A stretch of DNA of 64,000 bases from Mediterraneibacter butyricigenes (GCF_003574295.1 NZ_BHGK01000001.1:2232001-2296000), one strand, 5' to 3'. Counted from the first letter of the stretch, positions 52,905-61,701 are shown. Program-made: numbers and translations. The notes: a model not told the origin generated them from the letters alone.

Positions 52905-53640
52905 TGTTTTTACCTCCCTCCCAACCATGAAACCAAACCAAACTGGCAATCAGCAGACAAACAGTGCAGCATACAGAAATAATCATACCGCTGAAAAAAT
53001 CGGTTTTTACCTGTGCATACAGTTGGGGGCTATCCCATGCAAGCACAGTGTAATCCATAGCACGAACGCCCCAGGCCCAGGGAATATATTTCCATGTAGC
53101 GTCACCAAGCCCTGTTATCATAAGGGCAGCTATTAAACTCCCTGCAATTCCCAATCCCATAGATGCACCTTTTCCGAAGCTCATTCCCACAAACAAATGA
53201 ATCAGGTAAATGGGAAGCATGGTAATCAACAATAGAATCTCTGCTTTCAGGTAAAGGCTTGCCGGAGCATCCCTATATAGTGCAGCGAATGTTCCTAACG
53301 CTAAAAATGTTGCGCCAAAAGCACAGATCATCAGAAAACCAAGTTTACCAATATACGTTGCCATGCGAGATGGGATTGTTCCCAACAAAAGCTGATAATG
53401 CCCGGCCTGATTTTCGATCTGAACAACCAGGCCCACAATAATGCCGATCAGAAACGGGAACGCAACGGCCAGCACTTCCAGATAGGCACTGATTTTGGTT
53501 GCCAGTTCCCATCTGGATATATGATAGTAACCCGCAAAAATCGCCGCACATATAATCGGAATCATGCTGTGCATATAGAGCAAAATGCTATGTTTACACT
53601 TCTGATATTCTGCTTTCCAGCAGCGAACCACAGATACCAT
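52897..53640 (-). CDS. Lantibiotic immunity ABC permease (LanG/MutG type)
   Basis: The 247-residue protein has six predicted membrane helices and the length of LanG/MutG immunity permeases. It starts two bases after the LanE-like stop. With LanE and LanF it would form an exporter that removes lantibiotics from the membrane of the cell. Confidence 0.82.
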   Translation of the reverse strand: MVSVVRCWKAEYQKCKHSILLYMHSMIPIICAAIFAGYYHISRWELATKISAYLEVLAVAFPFLIGIIVGLVVQIENQAGHYQLLLGTIPSRMATYIGKLGFLMICAFGATFLALGTFAALYRDAPASLYLKAEILLLITMLPIYLIHLFVGMSFGKGASMGLGIAGSLIAALMITGLGDATWKYIPWAWGVRAMDYTVLAWDSPQLYAQVKTDFFSGMIISVCCTVCLLIASLVWFHGWEGGKNSE

Positions 53641-53642
53641 AG

Positions 53643-54389
53643 TTACCCCACCTCCTTTTTCTCAAACCATCTTGCAGTTAAAAATGACAGCGCCGCAAAC
53701 CAGGCCAGCGAAATGACCAATACAAGTATAATCATCCAAAATGCCATTGCCGTACTCTGATCTGCAACCGGCTCACCATTAGGCAAAATACCTAACACGG
53801 AAATCATAAGATGCGGCACCCAGCTATACGGGCAGATCATCCACAAAGAGGTTGTAGCCGTGAAAATCCCTAAAACGCTTCCAAGTCCGGCATTAAGAAT
53901 AACCGTGACAAAGATACCAACTTTTTTTGATAACCATAAGCACAGCGGAACTTCCCATAGGCTTGCAATGACAATACAAGCTGTTCCGGCCGCAGCCTGC
54001 CAAATTCCGATTGTCAGGGGAATTTCGTTGATAACTAATATTGCAAAACCGCCCAACAGATTTAGCGCCAGGAAAATGAAATTCCCCACACAGGAGTAAA
54101 TACCGGCCACTCCAATTTTTGCTTTCCAGACTTTGTTCTGCGAAACAGGCAATGAAGCAACGGCACGATATTTTAGTTTGCCATTATCCCGCTGTTCAAT
54201 CAAGGCACAGGTGAGCGTAAGGAATCCAGGATAAAGCAGGATATACCACCAATTATAAGAATTGAGCTGGAACCAAAGAGGGGCAAAAAAGTTCATAAGC
54301 GCAGTTACAAACGGGGCCAGAACGATCAGCGTTTTTGTGAAAGTTCTCTTATGCTTTAAGTTCTCTGCCTGAATATATGCCATCTCCAT
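53643..54389 (-). CDS. Lantibiotic immunity ABC permease (LanE/MutE type)
   Basis: The 248-residue protein has six predicted membrane helices. The N-terminal AYIQAENLKHKRTFTKTLI is typical of LanE/MutE/EpiE immunity permeases. It begins directly after the ATPase stop, so translation is coupled. Confidence 0.84.
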   Translation of the reverse strand: MEMAYIQAENLKHKRTFTKTLIVLAPFVTALMNFFAPLWFQLNSYNWWYILLYPGFLTLTCALIEQRDNGKLKYRAVASLPVSQNKVWKAKIGVAGIYSCVGNFIFLALNLLGGFAILVINEIPLTIGIWQAAAGTACIVIASLWEVPLCLWLSKKVGIFVTVILNAGLGSVLGIFTATTSLWMICPYSWVPHLMISVLGILPNGEPVADQSTAMAFWMIILVLVISLAWFAALSFLTARWFEKKEVG

Positions 54390-55094
54390 TTAATATCCCT
54401 CCTTACCATTTCTGCGAATAACATCCATAAAGAGTTGTTCCAAATCTTCACCGGCGCGAAGCTCTCCCTCATATCCAAGGACGCCGCCAGCAATGATACC
54501 CACATGATCTGCAATCTGCTGGACTTCTGACAGAATATGGCTGGACAAAATAACTGTAATCCCTTTGCAGGGAAAAGAGCGAATTAACTCTCGAAGTTCC
54601 TCAATCCCTAAAGGGTCAAGGCCGTTAGTCGGTTCATCCAGAATCAAAAGCTGGGGACTGTTCAGCAATGCAATAGCAATACCAAGCCGCTGCTTCATAC
54701 CAAGAGAAAACTGCCCGGCCCGTTTCTTGCCGGTATTCGTGAGCTGGACAATTTGCAATACCTCGTTAATTCGTGCATCGTCCAGGCCGAGCAATGTAGT
54801 TCTGACTTTGAGATTTTCGTATGCAGTCAGATTTTCGTAAAGCGGGGGCATCTCAATCAAAGCACCGATATGCTCCAGATCATTCCGCTTCCACGGGTGG
54901 CCGTCAAACTCGATGCTTCCCGATGTGGGGCGCAAAATGCCGGTGAGCATTTTTAAGATCGTGGATTTGCCAGCCCCATTCGGCCCCAGCAGACCATAAA
55001 CCGAGTTGCGCCGGATGTTCAGTGACACATTGTTTACCGCCATTTGCCCCTTGAAATTTTTGCAGAGGTCAGTCGTTTTCAAAATCATATCCAT
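54390..55094 (-). CDS. Lantibiotic immunity ABC ATPase (LanF/MutF type)
   Basis: The 234-residue ATPase has Walker A GPNGAGKST, the Q-loop region, signature QFSLGMKQRLG (as in LanF), Walker B LLILDEPTNGLD, and the H-loop. The glutamate found in the Q-loop of LanF proteins appears in IGALIEMPPLYENLT. The start is the ATG at 55094 after an AAAGGAC site. An in-frame ATG at 55214 is far upstream with no site. It heads the operon LanF-E-G, lipoprotein, response regulator, kinase. Confidence 0.9.
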   Translation of the reverse strand: MDMILKTTDLCKNFKGQMAVNNVSLNIRRNSVYGLLGPNGAGKSTILKMLTGILRPTSGSIEFDGHPWKRNDLEHIGALIEMPPLYENLTAYENLKVRTTLLGLDDARINEVLQIVQLTNTGKKRAGQFSLGMKQRLGIAIALLNSPQLLILDEPTNGLDPLGIEELRELIRSFPCKGITVILSSHILSEVQQIADHVGIIAGGVLGYEGELRAGEDLEQLFMDVIRRNGKEGY

Positions 55095-55292
55095 ATAATC
55101 AAGTCCTTTCTTTGATTTTACGGATAGCATACCGGGCAATTTTGAAGATTTCATAAAGATTCCCGAAAACAGAATATGAACAATACACCGTAACCGTGGA
55201 GCATATCGCAACAAAGCACCAACCTACGCATTTAGGGCCTTAAAAAGCCCTATATTTCAAGGTTTTTCCCGCATAGTCGGCGGGGTATGTGA

Positions 55293-55988
55293 GTGTTTTA
55301 TCTCACTGCTGAGAATGAAGGACTGACTGCACAGATTGCGGAAGCAAGAGCTGATATCCAGCTTTTAAAAGATGATAAGGAGCAGGCAGTTAAAGATAAA
55401 GAGGAAGCTGAGAAGCGTGCGGAAAAAGCTGAGAAAGATCTGTGCAGCTTGGAAGAACGCAGAGAACGGTTACAGCCTGTTATGGATAATGTCAGTAAGG
55501 AAATAAAGGAATATGGAACCATTAAAGAATATCTGCCAGAAGCAGGCACATGGGAACGTGCAGCAACTTACCGGGATAAAAAAATAAAACCACTGTTTAC
55601 CCAGATGAAAAATAAAATTGCTGCAATGGCTGCTCAGGTCAAAGAACTTACTAAAGAAGTAGAAAAATGGAAACATAAATATCAGGAAACAAAGCAGGCA
55701 TATAACCGAGTGCAGAGAGAGTTAGATACAGTGCGTCAAGAAAAACAGCAATTGCAGGATGTTTCCGACAGATATGACCGGGTAGTGCGTGTCCTTGGGG
55801 AAAATGTTGTAGAGGATGCGGTACAGCAAGATATACAGGAGCAGAAAGCATTAGAAGAAAAACGACAAATGGAGCAAATGCCCAAAGGAAGTATTCACGA
55901 AAGATTGGCTTGGGGTGCCCGTAAAAGTGAAATGGAGAATCAACAGCGTAAAAAAAATAAAACAAAAAATAGAGGAATGGAGAGATAA
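55293..55988 (+). pseudogene. C-terminal remnant of a Mob/Pre-type relaxase (TnpZ-like)
   Basis: An open frame of 231 codons encodes a long coiled coil (about 5-85 and 105-180) and the tail MPKGSIHERLAWGARK, both typical of the C-terminal half of Mob/Pre mobilisation proteins such as TnpZ of Tn4451. The catalytic N-terminal half is absent: a stop codon (55290-55292) directly precedes the frame. It sits before tnpV, so it is the end of a broken Tn4451-like element. Confidence 0.72.
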
Positions 55989-55989
55989 G

Positions 55990-56367
55990 ATGATGAAAAA
56001 GCACATTTATGATGAAATCAATGGATTAAGCTACACACTGCATGGAGATTATTATCTGCCGGATTTGGCAGTGAATGAGGACGAACCGACCTATGGTAAA
56101 TATGGAATACTGCGGAAGCAATTCCTGAAAGAGTATAGACCGGCACGATACCAATATTTGTTGATAACGGGGGAATTGACAGCACATTTAAATCGAGTTG
56201 ATCAGGAAGCTAGGGAACAGGTAGAAAGCCTAATGAAGCAGATGGCAGAAAAACAGGGTGTGACAGAACAAGTGAAAATGCAGGATCAGATGAAATGGGT
56301 TGGTTTAATGAATGGCATCAAAGCCTGTGCAGAAGAAATTGTGTTGAAAGAGAGGGTATATATGTGA
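55990..56367 (+). CDS. tnpV: TnpV-family transposon protein
   Basis: The 125-residue protein follows the TnpV pattern: YTLHGDYYLPDL, KYGILRKQFLKEYRP, YQYLLITGELTAHL, and a C-terminal helix. TnpV is carried by Tn4451-type elements and its role is not settled. The gene begins two bases after the relaxase remnant. No tnpX recombinase is in the window, so the element appears immobile here. Confidence 0.82.
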   Translation: MMKKHIYDEINGLSYTLHGDYYLPDLAVNEDEPTYGKYGILRKQFLKEYRPARYQYLLITGELTAHLNRVDQEAREQVESLMKQMAEKQGVTEQVKMQDQMKWVGLMNGIKACAEEIVLKERVYM

Positions 56368-56454
56368 GTAGAAAGGGTGATCGAAAGGCTGCTCTTTACA
56401 AAGATGAAAATAAAAATTGCTGAAAAGGCATGAGTGTTGTAGTGTAAAACTCTT

Positions 56455-56483
56455 TTGACATTGTGTTTTCCGTTAAGTAAAAT
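56455..56483 (+). promoter_or_regulatory. Promoter of the membrane-linked HTH gene
   Basis: TTGACA (56455-56460) and TAAAAT (56478-56483), 17-base spacer. Confidence 0.75.
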
Positions 56484-56566
56484 ATCTTTGATAGACAGAT
56501 AATGAAAAAATGATTATTCTTGGCTCAGATCAAGAGAACAAATTACTTGCGAAGGGAGAAAATTAT

Positions 56567-57154
56567 ATGGAGCTGAGTATACAGATAAAAAAATACCGAA
56601 CAGAGCTTCATCTATCACAGGAGGAATTGGCAGAAAAGGTATATGTAACAAGACAGACAATTTCTAATTGGGAAAACGAAAAGAGTTATCCTGATCTTCA
56701 TAGCCTGTTACTTCTTAGTTCATTGTTTAATGTATCTCTCGATCAATTAATTAAAGGAGATATAGAGAAAATGAAAGAAATTATTAGCGAGCAAGAAATT
56801 AAAAAGTTTAATTATTATGGTTCCATCTATACAGTTCATTTGGCCGTGTTGATTATATCGGCAGTACCTTTGTTTATGTGGCTCGGAAGGTATGCGTATA
56901 TTCCGTTTGGGATTTTATTTATTATTACAGAGTACTGGGCGTTAAAGGTTGAAAAACTAAAAAAGAAAAATGATATACAAACCTATAAGGAAATTGTTGC
57001 ATTTACGGAGGGAAAAAAATTGGATGAACTTCATAAGGCAGTTGAAGTGGGAAAACGTCCTTATCAAAATATATTAAAGGTTATTATCAGTGCGGGTGTT
57101 ACAGCGATGATTTGCTTCTTAATTGGAGTACTGATGCACTTATTCTTGAATTAA
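56567..57154 (+). CDS. XRE helix-turn-helix protein with C-terminal membrane segments
   Basis: The 195-residue protein has an N-terminal Cro/C1 domain (LHLSQEELAEKVYVTRQTISNWENEKSYP, so residues about 13-42), then two hydrophobic segments (about 90-125) and one near the C-terminus (about 168-190). It is of the common Firmicute type in which a DNA-binding domain is attached to a membrane part. The ATG at 56567 has GAAGGGAG upstream. Confidence 0.82.
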   Translation: MELSIQIKKYRTELHLSQEELAEKVYVTRQTISNWENEKSYPDLHSLLLLSSLFNVSLDQLIKGDIEKMKEIISEQEIKKFNYYGSIYTVHLAVLIISAVPLFMWLGRYAYIPFGILFIITEYWALKVEKLKKKNDIQTYKEIVAFTEGKKLDELHKAVEVGKRPYQNILKVIISAGVTAMICFLIGVLMHLFLN

Positions 57155-57316
57155 TTAAATTTAAGGATATTTTGATTTGTAGAACTATAAAATAGAGCAT
57201 TTTTCTCGCAGATTTTAACCGGTAGTTAAGAAATCGAAGCCATAATTAAACGAAGGCTCAATTGTAAACACATATTAGAAATACTATAATGAGAATATAA
57301 ACAGGAGGTAGGAACA

Positions 57317-57454
57317 ATGCAAATTGGTGAGAAGATAAAAAACTATCGGAAAACTGCGGGATTAACACAAGAACAGGTGGCGGATTATTTGGACGTTTCT
57401 ACTCCTGCGGTAAATAAATGGGAAAAAGGTGTTTCCCAAACAAAAAGATATTAA
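57317..57454 (+). pseudogene. Truncated XRE helix-turn-helix gene
   Basis: The frame has a full AGGAGG site and a clear start (MQIGEKIKNYRKTAGLTQEQ), then a complete helix-turn-helix to NKWEKGVS, where family members continue with a PD-type motif and a long C-terminal region. Here it breaks off after 45 codons. An internal deletion is likely. A short repressor is possible but less so. Confidence 0.65.
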
Positions 57455-57506
57455 GAAACAGCCCATGTTTACCTGCTTGCAAACAAAAGAATATTGCTAC
57501 TAGACT

Positions 57507-57543
57507 AAGAGATACTACATAAGTGTGTTGGTATCTCTTTTTT
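57507..57543 (+). terminator. Terminator after the truncated HTH gene
   Basis: AAGAGATAC (57507-57515) pairs with GTATCTCTT (57531-57539), then T-run. Confidence 0.8.
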
Positions 57544-57697
57544 GTTGCCGTGAAACAGCAGACTATTTCATTTCTGCTTGATTACCTTAAAACTTATTAG
57601 TCTATGGTTTGTCAAGGGCTTGTTGCGTGAGAAATGCTGAATATCACCCTTTACAAAACATAGGCTGATAAGTAACTTTTCAAAAGCAGAAAAGAAA

Positions 57698-57726
57698 TGG
57701 CAATGCTTATAACAATATGATATAAT
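57698..57726 (+). promoter_or_regulatory. Possible promoter of the dfrF-like gene
   Basis: TATAAT at 57721-57726 is clear. The -35 TGGCAA (57698-57703) at 17 bases is weak. The remaining parts of 57455-57848 show no gene. Confidence 0.4.
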
Positions 57727-57848
57727 GCAGATGAAGACAAAAAAGGAATTTGTCGAGCTGGTTAGTTCGAGATAATTTTGAGTTTGTTAAGATGTGGTGC
57801 ACTTGATGGAATCACAGGTACGACATCATATTATGGAGGATGAAATAG

Positions 57849-58322
57849 ATGATAGGTTTGATTGTTGCGAGGTCAAAGAATAATGTTATAGGCAAGAATG
57901 GTAATATACCATGGAAAATAAAGGGAGAACAAAAGCAATTTAGAGAGTTAACAACGGGTAATGTGGTTATTATGGGGCGAAAGTCTTATGAAGAAATCGG
58001 TCATCCGTTGCCTAATAGAATGAATATTGTTGTTTCCACCACAACAGAGTATCAAGGAGATAATTTAGTTTCAGTTAAATCATTAGAAGATGCATTATTA
58101 TTGGCTAAAGGACGAGATGTATACATATCTGGTGGATATGGACTATTTAAGGAAGCTTTGCAAATAGTAGATAAAATGTATATCACAGAAGTAGATTTAA
58201 ATATTGAAGATGGAGATACATTCTTTCCAGAATTTGATATCAATGATTTTGAAGTTTTGATAGGGGAAACACTTGGTGAGGAAGTGAAATATACGAGAAC
58301 ATTTTATGTAAGGAAAAAATGA
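57849..58322 (+). CDS. dfrF: Trimethoprim-resistant-type dihydrofolate reductase, DfrF-like
   Basis: The 157-residue DHFR has GKNGNIPWKIKGEQKQF (substrate loop and active acidic site region), VIMGRKSYEEIG, RMNIVVSTT and YISGGYGLF, and TRTFYVRK at its end. The sequence closely follows remembered DfrF of enterococci and streptococci, a plasmid-independent trimethoprim-resistance enzyme. The stop follows a run of six A (58314-58319). With five A the frame would continue for NELSKFWI, giving the usual longer C-terminus, so a 3' frameshift has probably trimmed it. An AGGAT site precedes the ATG. Confidence 0.85.
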   Translation: MIGLIVARSKNNVIGKNGNIPWKIKGEQKQFRELTTGNVVIMGRKSYEEIGHPLPNRMNIVVSTTTEYQGDNLVSVKSLEDALLLAKGRDVYISGGYGLFKEALQIVDKMYITEVDLNIEDGDTFFPEFDINDFEVLIGETLGEEVKYTRTFYVRKK

Positions 58323-58448
58323 ATTGAGTAAATTTTGGATTTAGGGTGTTTTCATAAATATATTGCTTTTTATGCATATATAAATTGTTGTAAGACAAAT
58401 TCCAGTTTGTATGGGGCGATAAAATCAGAATTTGAGAGAGGATTGAAT

Positions 58449-59105
58449 ATGAATAAGGAATGGTCTGAACTTAATAAAACAATGCAGGCACAAATAAAAA
58501 AGAAAGATACTTATAAGAGGGGTATTGATACTTTACTTACTTTACGAAGTCAGTTAATACAAACCTTAGTATCTTTCAAAGAAGAATTATGCAGAGAAGA
58601 TTTTAACTCAATCCCCTTCATAAACGCTGATGGTTATCATAGTAAGACGATTGCTTATTCTATTTGGCATATTTTCCGCATTGAAGATATAGTTGTGCAT
58701 ACAGTGATAAATGAAGATGAACAAGTATTTTTTGCAGGCAATTATCAAGAGCGTATCAATTCACCTATCATTACAACAGGAAATGAACTCATGAAACAGC
58801 AGATTGCAGACTTTTCAAAACAGCTTAATCTGGAAGAATTATATTTATATATTTTCGAAGTATGGGAAAGCACTGAGAAAATGCTTGAACGGTTATCTTA
58901 TGATGAATTGAAAAGAAAAATACCGAAAGAAAGAAAAGGATACTTAGAATCGTTGAATGTAGTAAACGACAATGAAAAAGCAATTTGGCTGATTGATTAT
59001 TGGTGTAATAAAGATATTTGTGGACTAATTCAAATGCCGTTTTCAAGACATTGGATTATGCACACAGAAGCCTGTTTGCGTATAAAGAACAAGATACATT
59101 CATAG
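58449..59105 (+). CDS. DinB-like four-helix protein, unknown function
   Basis: The 218-residue protein looks like a DinB-superfamily helical bundle: HSKTIAYSIWHIFRIEDIVVH places two histidines as in the usual metal site, and the C-terminal HWIMHTEACLRIK supplies a third. DinB-like proteins often act as metal-dependent thiol transferases or are of unknown function. The ATG at 58449 has a GAGAGGA site. Context is mobile DNA. Confidence 0.65.
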   Translation: MNKEWSELNKTMQAQIKKKDTYKRGIDTLLTLRSQLIQTLVSFKEELCREDFNSIPFINADGYHSKTIAYSIWHIFRIEDIVVHTVINEDEQVFFAGNYQERINSPIITTGNELMKQQIADFSKQLNLEELYLYIFEVWESTEKMLERLSYDELKRKIPKERKGYLESLNVVNDNEKAIWLIDYWCNKDICGLIQMPFSRHWIMHTEACLRIKNKIHS

Positions 59106-59227
59106 GCAAAAATTCCAGTTGATATTTCACATATTTTAGGAAATTTAATAACTGTTATATTTGATTATCAAATTCTTCGCAAACCCTTGAAAATACTAAG
59201 TTTGTAGCAAGTGAACTTTCCCTTACT

Positions 59228-59294
59228 CTTTCCCTTGTGTTACATTTTCCCATTGCTTTTCATGAACCTTAATATGGGAAAAATTAAGGGAAAG
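59228..59294. other. Nested inverted repeat
   Basis: CTTTCCCTT (59228-59236) pairs with AAGGGAAAG (59286-59294), and TTTTCCCAT (59245-59253) with ATGGGAAAA (59274-59282), in nested order. It has no T-run on either side that would mark it as a terminator. The gap 59106-59408 holds nothing else. Confidence 0.55.
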
Positions 59295-59408
59295 AAAATT
59301 TCATAACACAATATAACATATAACAATAACGACATGGTGAACTGATTGAAATGTTTTCGATATTTAACTCTGTAACTGATTATCAAAAGAAAATGGAGAT
59401 AAGATACG

Positions 59409-59648
59409 ATGAGAACAATTTATGCAGAATATAATATAAACCACGATAGTATTGATGTTTACACAAGTGCTGGATATATGCTTCGCATTGATTGCTGGGA
59501 AGCTGAAAAAAATTTAAAAACCACATATGGATCAGAATGTGCGCTTACTTCATTGGCTGTGGATGAGCCTTTGGAATATGCAAGATTATATCTTGATGGC
59601 AATTTACAGATGTGGGTGGATACAGAAGATTCATTAGAACTTTATTAA
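59409..59648 (+). CDS. Small protein, DUF6061-like
   Basis: The 79-residue protein (YAEYNINHDSIDVYTSAGYM, then WEAEKNLKTTYGSECAL and LDGNLQMW) resembles small conserved proteins of Clostridial mobile elements; the DUF6061 name is from memory. It is acidic with no membrane segment. A GGAGAT site precedes the ATG. The function is unknown. Confidence 0.55.
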   Translation: MRTIYAEYNINHDSIDVYTSAGYMLRIDCWEAEKNLKTTYGSECALTSLAVDEPLEYARLYLDGNLQMWVDTEDSLELY

Positions 59649-59742
59649 GCAAGAAGTGAGATAGTGTTGTAGGGAGTTTCCTGTAGTTAAAGATACCACA
59701 CCCGATATGATGAACCCACGCTTATACACTACCAGCTATGAT

Positions 59743-59783
59743 AAAAGAAAGGACAGCAATTTGACACTGCTGTCCTTTCTTTT
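59743..59783. terminator. Strong hairpin terminator
   Basis: AAAAGAAAGGACAGCA (59743-59758) pairs perfectly with TGCTGTCCTTTCTTTT (59768-59783), nine-base loop. A-run and T-run ends allow either direction. Confidence 0.9.
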
Positions 59784-59830
59784 ATAAAATTGCAGTACAC
59801 AGAAAAAAGCTGTAAAATGAAAAATATATT

Positions 59831-59869
59831 TGTCCTTGTAACAATTCTCGGACATTTGCCTGTTATACT
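59831..59869 (+). promoter_or_regulatory. Response-regulator operator and -10 box before the second two-component system
   Basis: TGTCC (59831-59835) and GGACA (59850-59854) form an inverted repeat. TCTCGGACATTTG (59846-59858) is repeated exactly at 61689-61701. TATACT (59864-59869) can serve as a -10, but no good -35 exists, which suits activation by the regulator. Confidence 0.6.
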
Positions 59870-59897
59870 ATCTGCAAAAAGAAAAGGAAGTGATAAT

Positions 59898-60587
59898 ATG
59901 AAGCATATTTTAATTGTCGAAGATGATAATCTTTTGAATAAAACGCTTACTTATAATTTGGAATTGGACGGTTACACAATAATTTCTGTTCTGAATGCAA
60001 GGACAGCCGCTGAATCATTAAAAACAAACATTTTTGATTTGGTATTGCTGGATATAAATTTACCAGACGGAAATGGTTATGACCTATGCCGTCTTATCAA
60101 GCCAGAGCATCCTGATACAGTAGTTATATTTCTAACTGCCAACGATCAGGAAAGCAATCAGATACGGGGATATGAAGCTGGTGCAGTGGATTATATCACG
60201 AAACCTTTTTCGATTAGTGCTTTGCAGCGAAAAATCAAAGCCATGTTCGCTATGTTGGAGCATCACAAACCAGCTAAGGATATTTACGAGGATGGTAGCT
60301 TGTTTCTGGATTTTTCGGAACAATTTGCAAGTTTGAACGGGAAACCATTAGCACTTTCTGCGATGGAATATAAAATGTTGAACCTATTTCTTAAAAATCC
60401 GAAGCAGGTACTTACTCGCCAACAATTTTTAGAAAAACTGTGGGATGTTGATGAAAAATATGTAGATGAACATACCCTTACTACTTCTATCAGCCGTATT
60501 CGCAGTAAGATTGAAGCGGATGGCGACACATATATCAAAACGGTTTATGGTATGGGGTATCAATGGACAGGAGGCGAAAAGAAATGA
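59898..60587 (+). CDS. OmpR-family response regulator
   Basis: The 229-residue regulator has LIVEDDNLL, phospho-acceptor Asp in LVLLDINLPDG, VDYITKPF, and a winged-helix domain ending TVYGMGYQW. The ATG at 59898 has AAAAGGAAG upstream. It overlaps the kinase by four bases (ATGA). It probably controls its own operon and the ABC exporter through the shared 13-base operator. Confidence 0.92.
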   Translation: MKHILIVEDDNLLNKTLTYNLELDGYTIISVLNARTAAESLKTNIFDLVLLDINLPDGNGYDLCRLIKPEHPDTVVIFLTANDQESNQIRGYEAGAVDYITKPFSISALQRKIKAMFAMLEHHKPAKDIYEDGSLFLDFSEQFASLNGKPLALSAMEYKMLNLFLKNPKQVLTRQQFLEKLWDVDEKYVDEHTLTTSISRIRSKIEADGDTYIKTVYGMGYQWTGGEKK

Positions 60588-61615
60588 ATCTGAATAACCT
60601 TTCTGCTAAGAAAATTTGTAGACTGGTTAGTGCTGGCATGGTTTTCTCTATGCTGGTAATTACCGGTATTTTCGGCGGTATAATGCAGGATATACGAATT
60701 TTTATAGTGGGTGGAACATTGACACTCTGTGCGTTTTTCTGGATTTGGCTATTGGTGCTGATTTTTGGAAAACGCCTTTCTCATTTTACTTCTAATTTGT
60801 GCCGGACGCTGGACAACATGATTGATGGAAACGAGGAATTACAAAAGTCAAATGATAGTGAAACTCTTTTTGCCCGTATCAACCACCGCTTAATTCGGTT
60901 GTATGAGATTATGCAGAAAAACCGGCACAAGGTAGACATGGAACGACAGGAGCTTCAAATGCTGATTTCTGATATTTCACATCAAGTTAAAACGCCTGTC
61001 AGCAATTTGCAAATGGTAACGGACACACTTTTAACAAAGCCTGTTTCAGAAGAAGAACGGATGGACTTTTTACAAGGCATACGTAGTCAGACTGATAAAC
61101 TGGATTTTCTGTTCCAAGCACTGGTTAAAACGTCCCGGTTGGAAACCGGAGCAATACGATTAGAAAAGAAAGACAGCAGCTTATTCCATACGCTTGCACA
61201 AGCCATGAGCAGTATTGTATATGCCGCAGAGAAAAAAGAAATTGCTGTATCCGTGGATTGCCCGGAAAATTTGATAATCTCCCATGACAGCAAGTGGACA
61301 AGCGAAGCCCTTTTCAATCTGCTGGACAATGCAGTAAAATACACTCCGTCAGGTGGAAAGATTTCTGTATCAGTGGTTCAGTGGGAAATGTACGTAGAGG
61401 TCAAAGTGACCGACACCGGCAAGGGCATTTCAGAAAGCAATCAGGCTGCCATCTTCCGGCGCTTCTATCGTGAGGAAGAAGTACACGATCAACAGGGTGT
61501 GGGAATAGGTTTGTATTTGGCTCGTGAGATTGTAACAAGGCAAGGGGGCTATATCAAGGTTGTTTCAGAGCTGAGGCAAGGCTCAGAATTTTCTATTATG
61601 CTTCCTGTAAGGTAA
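60584..61615 (+). CDS. Sensor histidine kinase
   Basis: The 343-residue kinase has two closely spaced membrane helices (about 12-65) with almost no external loop, a HAMP-like linker, the phospho-accepting His in SDISHQVKTPVSNL, N-box NLLDNAVKYTPSGG, and GKGISE and GVGIGLYLA ATP-lid motifs. A tiny sensor loop suggests that it senses within the membrane or through the adjacent ABC exporter. AGGAGGCG precedes the ATG at 60584. Confidence 0.9.
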   Translation: MNLNNLSAKKICRLVSAGMVFSMLVITGIFGGIMQDIRIFIVGGTLTLCAFFWIWLLVLIFGKRLSHFTSNLCRTLDNMIDGNEELQKSNDSETLFARINHRLIRLYEIMQKNRHKVDMERQELQMLISDISHQVKTPVSNLQMVTDTLLTKPVSEEERMDFLQGIRSQTDKLDFLFQALVKTSRLETGAIRLEKKDSSLFHTLAQAMSSIVYAAEKKEIAVSVDCPENLIISHDSKWTSEALFNLLDNAVKYTPSGGKISVSVVQWEMYVEVKVTDTGKGISESNQAAIFRRFYREEEVHDQQGVGIGLYLAREIVTRQGGYIKVVSELRQGSEFSIMLPVR

Positions 61616-61634
61616 GATATAACCACTTTTTTTG

Positions 61635-61701
61635 AAATGTCCGAGCGTTGTAACATTTCACTCTGATTTTCGATAAAAATTTTTTCTATCTCGGACATTT
61701 G
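61635..61701. promoter_or_regulatory. Inverted response-regulator operators before the ABC exporter
   Basis: AAATGTCCGAG (61635-61645) is the inverse of CTCGGACATTT (61690-61700). TCTCGGACATTTG (61689-61701) matches 59846-59858 exactly, and GTAACATTT follows each arm. Control by the upstream regulator is inferred. Confidence 0.65.

Noticed and set aside
36423-56475. GTTTTCCGTTA present at 36423-36433 and 56465-56475 as attachment-site pair
   Set aside because: The second copy is the spacer of a good promoter, and similarity fades outside 11 bases; no integrase is present.
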